NCBI GenBank assembly: GCA_012295275.1
Contig: CM022674.1
Location: forward strand, 9,799,792-9,863,791
Source: Chrysomallon squamiferum
Taxonomy: Eukaryota; Mollusca; Gastropoda; Neomphalida; Peltospiridae
Length of the DNA: 64,000 nt
Direction: 5' to 3'
The position numbers and the translations under genes were made by a program. Shown piece after piece: positions 54,917 through 64,000 of this stretch; within the stretch, counting starts at the first letter, position 1; every line of letters starts with the position of its first letter. The notes under the pieces were generated by a model. It did no database searches and was not told the DNA's origin. It was given only the letters and a program-made list of their open reading frames with translations.

Positions 54917-57403
54917 AATGTACACTAGCGTTTACTAGTTTTAGCTTTCACGATAGCAAATACCAAACAAAATATATTTCGTTGTTGTTCTTGTCTGCAA
55001 TTGTTGTACTGTCTCTGCAGCTCCGCCTGCAAGCAGGAATAACACTGTTTGGCTACTGTGGTTTTTCATAAAGGTATTTATTAATTTATTTTACTTTATT
55101 ATATTTTTTTTGTAACTATTTTATTCTGTTCGTGAGACTAATGTTCTAGCTTTACATAAATTATGTACCATTGACGAAGAAAGTGCTTATTCAGCTGGAC
55201 TAAAATTATTTAATTGTTAGAAAATTAAATACTACTACTATTAGAACTAGCACCTTTACTACTGCTATGTCTCTGTTAATTTTTCTCTTAAGCAAACGTT
55301 GTACCATTTGCTTTTATTAAAAATAGGCGCACCTCAGCAATTTATTTATGTATGTCAGTAGAAAAATACTTTCTAATTCATGGATTTTATTTCTTACGTT
55401 TTCCCCCCTCTCGTTATTAAATATTTGAATAATGTTATCCTCCGAGCAGGATATTTCTCAAACTGTCCATTAAAAAAAATAATCTGTTACTTTTTACCTA
55501 ATTTCACTAACTTGTCAAGTGTTATTTTGTAATATATTTTTATTTGAATTGATGATCTGAGCCATGAATTAAAACGGTATCAGCTTTGATTAGAAAAAGT
55601 ATATAGCTAACTGTTAATTTGGTTGAAGAAATAATAATAATAATAATAATGGTAATGGTAATAATAAAATCCTCTTTCTATCTATATCTTTCTCTGAGAG
55701 AGCTGGATTAGTTTGTTTTATCAGTACTGACAGGTAAATTAAGTATTATTAAGTGGAAATTGTCATTTTCCTCTAGCTTTGTTTCAAATGTTAGGAGAGT
55801 TAAAAATATCCATCAGATAACAAATACCCGAATGGACTTTAGTCTGGTAGTGTCACAGAAACTTATTTTTTTTTTTTTTTTTTGTCCTCCCCGATTTATC
55901 AGTTCTTTGGAAGTCCACGGCAACCAAACTATTACACCTATTACATCTATCGAACGCCCGTCTGTGTCAACATGAACAGACGTTCATCGTCAAAACAGGA
56001 TTGGTTACTTTTATTTACAATTATGTAATTACTATTACTACCAATACTACCACTACAACTTTAAACTTTGTTGTTTATAATAATAATAATAAAATCAAAG
56101 AATCTTTTTTTTTTTTTAATTTCTACCCCAGTTCATAGATACTGAACTGAAAAACGTCATTAGATTAACAATAAACAAGTAATTACATCAAATATAAAAA
56201 TATACAACAGCACTAAACTTCTCCACTAAATACAATATTTTATAATAAAATTAACTGCAAGTAATCGTACTAAATATTTTATACAATAAAAATGAGAAAA
56301 CAATACAACTAATATACAATATGATACAATTTAATGCGAGCAAGTAGTTACTTAAACATTTTATAGTATGACTAAATATTTTATTATACATTATTAGCGA
56401 TCAAGAAATCTTCTATATAAAATATTATACAATAAAATTGAGTAACTAATCATATTAAATACAACATTATACAAACAAAAGCGAGCAATAGTCCCACTAA
56501 ATGAAATAATCCAACTAATCTCACTAAATTATAATACAAAAAAGCTAGCAAATAATTACCCCACTAAAATGAGCAAGTAATCACACAAAATATTAAACTA
56601 AAATACAGCGTGATAGAATTTGAAGTAAAATACAATATAGTACAATATGAAACTGTTAATTTCATTAAAATACAATTTATTACAATATGAAACTGTTAAT
56701 TTCATTAAAAATATAGTATAACAGAATTCAAATTATATAATCTAAAATATAATTATTAAAATAAACACTATTTAAACAGTATTAATTGACATTGATAAGT
56801 TTCACAATTTTTTATTTTTGTAGTTTTATCATAATTATTATTACATCATCATCGTCGTCGTCGTTGTAGTAGTGGGCGTTATATTATTATTATTATTATT
56901 ATTATTATTTGACATCGTATGGATTTATTTCAGTCAGAAATTTCATTCTTATTATATATTTTGTATTCATGATATAAAACGATATTCACCTAACCCCTCC
57001 TTACTTCGGCTGTTTGTTTTAAATTAGTCATTTGTTTGCCTGGCGACCACATATATTTAGCAAGGGTATATATTTTTACGTTGGCAGGGCTAAAGTCCAT
57101 TTACTAATGTTTTGTTATCTTGGAATGTCAAAACGTCACCGCTGCCGATCGTTTTAAAAGCTGGAATGAAACCAGTTTTGACAAACAGGCTGTGACGCTG
57201 AACAGTTTACATGGCTGGCTTCAACACTTCTCAAGATACTTGTAAGTAACTATCCGTAACTATATTACACCTGTTAAAAATATATTACGTTACTGCTGAT
57301 GTGTTACTTGTGGCAGCTGAAGTTATAGGAAATCGTAATATATATTTCTTCAGTTAATTCATTTCGTCTTACAAACACGATCAGCATAATTATAATCATC
57401 GAC

Positions 57404-57444
<41 letters not shown>

Positions 57445-57581
57445 ATATGTTGTTATATTATTATTGTTGTTTACAGTGTTCAGCTAAAGTCTGCATGGGA
57501 ATAAAACATCTATGTGAAATAACTCAATTTATTTTCTACTAAAGAATAATAATTATTAGAAGATTTTAAAAGATTTCAGCA
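54917..57581. other. Intergenic region between PSMC2 and the NRF locus
   Basis: PSMC2's 5'UTR and promoter must lie just right of 54916. A likely 5'UTR exon of the first NRF exon ends at a GTAAGT donor near 57241; its partner acceptor is TTTCAG ending 57579. Other content is AT-rich with short AAT/ATT runs (55630, 56070, 56880, 57405-57442) and long A+T segments at 56200-56760. No further gene is recognised. Confidence 0.5.
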
Positions 57582-58203
57582 ATGACAGGTGTGTCAGTTT
57601 CTGTCATCGTCTTGTCGCTCTGCGTAGTTGTGGTTACTGGTCAGGCAGACTTAAACCACAGTATGACAATGGACAAACTTCCTATACGAGACAAGGCAAT
57701 ATACTTGGCGGACTACCTTATGAAGCATCCCGTTTTGTTTGGCCAAATAGAAAAAATCTTCTACGCAAGTAAGCCAATCCAAGAACAAGGCAGCAAAGGT
57801 CCTGGAGGAAAACTCTTACTGAACGCTGCACTGGACTATATGCCGTTGCTTCTTCAGAGTCCTGACTTTCTGGCAGACCTGAGTATCCTGGAGGACGAGA
57901 TTAACAGAGTGAACCTCACTGACGTCATGATGTATCAGCAGTCGCACAATCTCAACACTTCTGATCCTCAGATGAAGAAGATGTTTTCTCAAGCGATGTT
58001 GGCTAGAGTTAACAAGCTGAGGACGATCAGGAGGATACTTATGCGCAAAAGCTTCCAAGATAGACTCGTTCGCCATAAGAACGACTCTGTTTCTGATCAG
58101 TGTTACGCCGAGACGATGGACTTCATGGACGGTTTGGTGGGAATTCAGATTCCAGACAAGTCCAATCCGTTTAACTTTAAAACTCTGCCCTGGGCTATCA
58201 AAA
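57582..58203 (+). CDS. NRF-6-like secreted protein, first coding exon (copy 1)
   Basis: Starts at ATG 57582, just after an acceptor (57579), and ends AAA A before GTAAGT (phase 1), encoding 207 residues. A signal peptide is clear (VSVIVLSLCVVVVTG), followed by QADLNHSMTMDKLPIRDKAI, a long helical region, and the start of an NRF domain (QCYAETMDFMDGLVGIQIP ... LPWAIK). NRF (nose resistant to fluoxetine) domains precede a multi-pass acyltransferase-3 domain in worm NRF-6-like proteins implicated in lipid and drug transport. The expected next exon does not occur before copy 2 begins at 59832. It therefore either splices over copy 2 to 62322 (phase matches) or is an orphan duplicate. Confidence 0.75.
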
Positions 58204-58968
58204 GTAAGTCACACAAATTTTATCTTTACCTTATAAATTATTAAAACCTTTCATACCGTAGATGTGTTGTTGTCGTTACTGTTATTGTAATAGTATTTAT
58301 TGTTATTGCATTATTTATTATTTTTATTATCATTGTATTATTATTTTTATTATTATTATTAATATTGTTGTTGTTGTTGTTTGTTGTTGTTGTTGTTGTA
58401 CTTTTTTCTACTAGAAATATTTTTAATACAAACTCATAATTCAAAAATTAAATAACTGAAGAGATAAAACGCATTAATTAATGCTATATGTAATGATGAC
58501 GAATTTATTATCAAAACATTGGTATGTATATATATATATATATAGATAGATATTATTATTATTATTATTATTAAACATAGATAATCAAAGCTGATATCTA
58601 CTGAGATATATATATATATATATATACTGTATAACCAAGTGTTTCTTGACTTCGATAGATTGAAATACAATATAATATTGAAGGATTTAAGTATTATAAT
58701 TAGTATCTGAGGATTTTGAAACTTCTCCTTAAGGCATTATTATATTAAAATTAAAATTATTGGCTGTTAAAATGCATCCAGATAATCTACACAACGTACT
58801 ATCAAGTTATGCATGCAGGAACCAGTGTCTCATCTATATGCTCTCTGTATACTGTATAATGTGTATATGTATGTATGTGTGTGTGTTGTGTGTGTTTGTG
58901 TGTGTGTTTGTGTGTGTGTTTTGTGTGTGTGTGTGTATATATGTATATATAATGTGTGTTTGTGTATG

Positions 58969-59008
<40 letters not shown>

Positions 59009-59233
59009 ACATACACACATATTATACAGATATAAACAAAGCGGATAGATGTGACACTGGTTCCTTCATTTTCTATTCGAACATTATTAAAATAACAAAC
59101 GTTACCCTTTTTATAATTTTATATCCTTATACTACTTTTATCTTTAAATCAAATATGAGGCATATATTTAATTATATATATATATATAGATCTGTATAAT
59201 GTGTGTGTATGTGTATATGTGTGTATATGTGTT

Positions 59234-59276
<43 letters not shown>

Positions 59277-59484
59277 TATAATGTGTGTGTGTGTCTGAGT
59301 ATATGTATGAGTAGGCATATAAATCACTTGATCTTCTTATGCATGTGTATGTGGTCCAAGTTTTGCCATTCTTTCTTTTCATCTTTCTGTCTCGCTCTCT
59401 TTCTTTTCATCTTTCTGTCTCGCTCTCTTTCTTTCTGTACATGTCGTGTGTACCTATGCGTGTATATTAGTGTTCGTTCGTTGT

Positions 59485-59516
<32 letters not shown>

Positions 59517-59831
59517 CTAAAGACCGTGTTCAGATATGTTCAGGATAATCTATTAGCAGATGAGGACAAAGTTCTTCCGAGATGTCCCAGTTGTTTTTCT
59601 ATGTTACCGTGTTAGTATAAAAATACAGAATATCGTATCTGTGAAAACAAAGCTTGTGGTTTGCTGGTAGATAGTCCGATATTGTTTACATTATTATGCA
59701 GTAACCTGCAACTGAGAAATACAATTTTTAATCAGAGAAAAATTGTGATAATTATCTTTATTTAACAAGAAGTGAAGCAAACACAGGACTCGAAGATCGT
59801 ATAAAGTAAAAACATCTTGAAATTTCCAAAA
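58204..59831. other. Repeat-rich DNA between the two NRF first exons
   Basis: Contains ATT/TTG runs (58290-58400), several (TA)n blocks (58520-58540, 58606-58624, 58965-58990, 59175-59275), TG runs (58870-58940, 59480-59515) and a 24-bp duplicate at about 59375-59430 (TTTCTTTTCATCTTTCTGTC twice). No coding exon with NRF similarity is present. Confidence 0.7.
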
Positions 59832-61430
59832 ATGAAAATGAATTATTTGTTTATAATGGTGTCTGTAGTTTCTGCCTGTTTCGTATTGATCGACGGACAG
59901 GCAGACTTGAGCAGCAACAAGACAATAACAATGGACAGGTTACCACTACGAGACAAAGCGATTTACCTCGCTGCTTACCTTGTTGACCACCCAGCTCTGT
60001 TCTCCCAGTTAGAAAACATCTACTCAGCCAGTCAGCCGCTGAGACAAGAAGCAAGTAAAAGTCCTGCAGGCAGTTTACTGAAGAATGCCATACTGGATTT
60101 GATTCCTGTTCTTCTTCAGAATAAGGAATTCCTCTCTGATTTGGCCGTCCTGGAAGACGAGATGAGTAAAGTGAATCTAACTGACGTGATAAGTTATAAG
60201 AAGATGCACCAACTTACAGACAACGATCCCAGGATGAAGAAACTGCTGGCGAAGGCTTTGTTTGGGAGAATGCACAAACTAAGAGCTCTTAGGAGAATGT
60301 TGATGCAAAAGAACGCCCGAGACAGACTGTACCGTCATTCCAACTACCCCGTTAACAGCCAGTGTTACAATGACACCATGGATTTTGTTAACAGTTTGAT
60401 AGGAATAAAATTTCCGAATGCGTCGAATATGTATGACTATATTTCTCTTCCCTGGGCCGTTGACAGTAAGTTTATACATCCAAAAATATTTATATCCGAA
60501 AATTTTAAAATAATATTATAATTTTCAATGCTTTGTTAAATAAATAAAGTATTTGGAATGGAGTTTGAATAAGAAATAATGATGTTAATTAAAGAAACCT
60601 TCTACCTCTTATTTTAGATATGATTATTAATTATGATTAATACTGTCATTAATTTAATTTAATCGCACTTATTTACATAAGATATATGCTTAACTTTAAA
60701 AAAACAAAAACAATGTAGTTCTGAAAAAATGCATTGTCACAGAATTAATGAATAAAATCATGACTCCGTTAGCACCCGACATTAATTCCATAGCTGGTCA
60801 TATTACGCAGTGTATTCGGGCAATGAGAAAAAAAAACGAAAACAAAAAAGTATCTAAAAAATTATTATAACATATATATATATAAAACGACGAAACAAAT
60901 GTAGGTCAAGCTGCAAGGGGTTCAACTCCAACTGCGGATCCCGTGATCAATACCCGTGATTGGTTAAATATTGAATTTTGAAATAGACTGATAATCGTGG
61001 AATCTGTAAGACTTTGTACCCAACATAACATTGCTTTCACATTTTTCTTTAGCTGTTGATATAATTAAAATGATAAACTATCTGAACCTGTCAACACCCT
61101 CAACACATTTGACAGTATTATTTTAGTTTATTTTTAGTTAGAAACTACAAAACCAGATGTTATGCAGTTAATTACAAACAACCGGTAATTTGAAGGAGGG
61201 GTGATCATTAGTTTTATCAAAATCAGACTGAAGTAAACTTCTAATTATTTTAATTTATTTATAAAGCGATCCAAACGGTTTTATTAATATTACTGTGTAG
61301 GTACTGCGAAGGTAATTTACATACTACATGAGCTTAAAATATTATCTGTAATTTTATTCTTTAGTTATATTTCCTTTTACACCAAAGATCAAAAATGTAA
61401 TTCAGTAGTAGTAGTAGTTATACAATAATG

Positions 61431-61465
<35 letters not shown>

Positions 61466-63465
61466 GATGGTGACAAGGATAATAATGATAACAACAACAG
61501 AAATAATAAAAGAAAAATCTAAAACAAAATAACAATAATAAAAAAGAATGAGGAATATATTTTGTGTATGGCTTATAATATCATCACAAGTGGCCTTGGT
61601 ATGCTGTTTCAGTGCTGTGCTCTAAATGGGTTATCTTGCAAGAATCTGGGCCAGAGAATTCAGGTTATGCCGTCTAGCGTAGCAACCTTGTTCTCGAAAG
61701 TAATTTTTACATTATCAAATGTGATCATACCAAATCGAATACTTAGCTATTTCAGTTGATCTTTTTTCATTAAAAAAGAAGAAAAGAAGAAGAATTTTTT
61801 TATCGTTATAGTTATTGTAGTTATTGTTTTGTTTATGTTGTTATTTTCTTTTTGTAGTTGTTGTTGTTTATTCTTTTTTATCTTCAGTTAGTTTCTTACC
61901 TGGAATAATGAAAATTGTTTTCAGAATTGTTTTCAAAAATAATTTTCTTTATGAGAAATGGATTTTAATGTAACTATTATCAGAATTAGGCTCTGAAGTA
62001 CCTTTATAACTGTTTATTATAATCTACACGTACACGATTATAACGTTAGTACTGACAAAATGATCTATTGGCTAATAGTAGCGAATGGCGAAATGTAGAC
62101 ATGATACAGTATTTGTTTATTATTTATTGTTTTTGTTTGGAATTTATTAAAACATATAACTGTTCGGGGGTGTTTTTTATGTGCATTCTGTTGCATTTAT
62201 TAGATGATAGTAATAAAGACTGGATAATCTACTTTGTTTTTATTTTCTAACCTTGTGACGAACTTAAATTATTTAACTACAGTTTATTGGATAAATATTC
62301 TTTTTTTTTAATCGTTTTCAGTGTTTGACGCCATGGGAAAGCCGAGAGGAGGGATAACCAAAGGAAATCTGTATTTCATCGGTCAGTACGACTTGTGTAT
62401 GTCCACTCATGCCCATGTTCCAGCTAACATCATAATTGGAAACAGAATGCGGACCAAATCGAGAGACTTTGATACCAAATTCTGTCGAGTTTCGTTCAAT
62501 CTACCAAATTCCCTAGTTAAAGCTGTGACGGGTGATATTGTAAGTTTTCGTTTGCTGCATTTCATTTTTTTATATACGCAAAACATTCTACATAAAATTC
62601 TTTTATTTAAAATATCGTTTCTAAGGCTAAAATAGGTATTTCTGACGTAATTAATGTTGTTTGCAATCATATGATAGGAACTTATCGATAAGTACTTTCT
62701 TCCTTTTATAATCAATAAACAGTTTTGTATTTTCCGACAATATTATCCCAGGTAAATATGTTAAACTTGCCTTGAAGTGGAGGAACTGATGAAAAACTTT
62801 GAAAAATAAAAATGTAAAGTTTACAATGAACGTTTCTTCCTTTCTTCATTAGAGATGTTAAGAAAGGAACACTGTGCCATAATTAACAAACAATTACATA
62901 TTTTAGTTTTATTTTACATTAAGTTCCTCACCTTTTTTCTCTTTTTTTTCTTCTGTTTTTCTGATTTCTGTTTATTTTATTATATTATATTTTATTTTAT
63001 TTTAACTGAATATATAAATATATATTTTCTGTTTTTAATTACAAACAGTATATTATATGTATATATTATTATTATCATCATTGTCGTCGTCATCGTCTTT
63101 ATTTTCATTTTACTTTTCTTTATTTTTCTAGTTTGTTTCTTTTGTTGCAATAACTATTATTACTATTATTATTGTTTTTGTTGCTGTTATTTCCATTTTC
63201 ATAATTTATTTATTTATTTATTTCTAATTTTTTGTTTTTGTTGTTGTTGTTATTGTTGTAGTTCTTCTTGATGTCTTTATAGTATTATCAGTGTTTTTAG
63301 TAGTATTTACTGTTAGTGACGTTGTTACTGTTGTCAGGATACGCGCGGAGTCACGTTAAGGATTAACTGGGGATTTTGTTTGCCGTCGTCATGCACGAAG
63401 GAAGACGTCCATGGGCTTGTAGCTCTCGGTAAAAAATAAAACAAATAAAATAAAGATCTCTCTAT

Positions 63466-63520
<55 letters not shown>

Positions 63521-64000
63521 TATTTATAATTTTTTTGTATCTCCCAAAATATTTATAAATAAGTTTCTTTCTCTTCCTCTAAACGCACAAAACACTTAGA
63601 ACAGACAGATACTAGATCCATGTAAAGACAGTGGCAGATGGATGGGCCACTGTTGATAGAATACTGTCTTATAGAAAACTTTAAAATATTTAGTTAAGTT
63701 TGGTCATTTAAGCAAGATGGTAAAATAATTTTTTTTTTTTTTTAAAAAGTCAATAAATAAAACAATCTTGTTTCTGCCTCTGTGTAATAATTAATAATGA
63801 ATTATTTTCAGGTCCTCTGGCTAGTGTAAATCTTGAATGAGAGTATTCACAGTGTGTACTGCGCTCAGAACATCCACTTGGTTGATGACGGATCTGCCCT
63901 TGCTACCTCGTAAAAACTATTAATTTATTATCATCATTATCATAATCATTTACATAATCATCATTATCATATTTATTTATTTATGTTTCGTCATCTTCAT
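59832..64000 (+). CDS. NRF-6-like protein gene (copy 2), partial at the right edge
   Basis: Exons: 59832-60465 (phase 1 end), 62322-62539, 63338-63428, and a fourth from about 63832 that continues or breaks. Exon 1 encodes a signal peptide (YLFIMVSVVSACFVLI), a helical region paralogous to copy 1 (MDRLPLRDKAIYLAAYL against MDKLPIRDKAIYLADYL), and QCYNDTMDFVNSLIGI. Exon 2 reads FDAMGKPRGGITKGNLYFIG, with YDLCMS, the core NRF motif. Exon 3 has WGFCLPSSCTKEDVHGLVAL. In the fourth exon the incoming frame meets TGA after GPLASVNLE, while another frame carries a sensible continuation (SVYCAQNIHLVDDGSALAT). Any acyltransferase domain lies outside the window. Function by family only. Confidence 0.75.
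60466..62321. other. Intron 1 of NRF copy 2
   Basis: GTAAGT at 60466 to TTTTCAG at 62321, phase 1. AT-rich, with an (AAT)n run at about 61426-61465 and TTG-rich sequence at 61800-61870. Short open frames (61562-61759, 62068-62250) have no domain signature. Confidence 0.7.
62540..63337. other. Intron 2 of NRF copy 2
   Basis: GTAAGT to GTCAG, phase 0. Dominated by T-rich, TTATT and TTGTTG low-complexity sequence at 62930-63300. Confidence 0.75.
63468..63516. repeat. (GATA)n microsatellite
   Basis: About 12 GATA units in intron 3 of NRF copy 2. Confidence 0.97.

Noticed and set aside
60900-60960. GGGGTTCAACTCC resembling a tRNA T-arm
   Set aside because: No acceptor stem, D-arm or anticodon arm can be built around it.
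62855-63271. 138-codon hydrophobic Phe/Tyr-rich frame
   Set aside because: T-rich low-complexity intron sequence between two well-supported NRF exons.

Overview
This is AT-rich animal nuclear DNA, very heavy in microsatellites and minisatellites, with intron-containing genes whose products are typical of metazoans. The gene content (an orphan class A GPCR, a multi-PH-domain protein, SLC33A1, SCO1, PSMC2 and secreted NRF-domain proteins) and the repeat landscape (tandem minisatellites, MULE and mariner relics) suggest a lophotrochozoan, probably a mollusc. The species cannot be named from the sequence alone. All exon models below were built by hand from splice signals, reading-frame phase and recalled family similarity; no search was run.

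Layout. (1) 1-3.3 kb: a two-coding-exon rhodopsin-like GPCR on the + strand, with a tandemly repeated, highly charged third intracellular loop. (2) 3.3-13 kb: no intact gene. It holds two large arrays of one 33/34-bp minisatellite family (about 4.7-5.6 kb and 8.7-9.8 kb), which flank a decayed FLYWCH/MULE transposon (about 7.3-7.9 kb). (3) 13.0-37.9 kb: one long + strand gene with ten coding exons, encoding a 1333-residue protein with three PH domains and a C-terminal coiled coil. Its introns carry most of the long microsatellites, one GC-AG intron and one very short (41-nt) inferred intron. (4) 38.9-43.75 kb: SLC33A1 (ER acetyl-CoA transporter) on the - strand in eight coding exons, complete. 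Its fifth intron is largely a minisatellite whose unit contains a copy of the exon-6 splice acceptor and first codons. (5) 45.05-48.7 kb: SCO1 (mitochondrial copper chaperone for cytochrome c oxidase) on the + strand in seven coding exons, head-to-head with SLC33A1. (6) 50.2-54.9 kb: PSMC2/RPT1 (26S proteasome ATPase) on the - strand in eleven coding exons, tail-to-tail with SCO1. A 774-bp mariner/Tc1-like element with inverted repeats sits in one of its introns. (7) 57.6-64 kb: two tandem paralogous first exons of NRF-6-like (nose resistant to fluoxetine) secreted/membrane proteins, but only one set of downstream exons; the gene runs off the right edge.

Functionally, SLC33A1, SCO1 and PSMC2 are unrelated housekeeping genes that are closely packed and may share regulatory space. 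The GPCR, the PH scaffold and the NRF genes look like lineage-specific or divergent genes. I did not find a clearly new biological system. The observations most worth following up are the splice-site-bearing minisatellite in SLC33A1, the duplicated NRF first exon, the repeat-expanded GPCR loop and the 41-nt intron.
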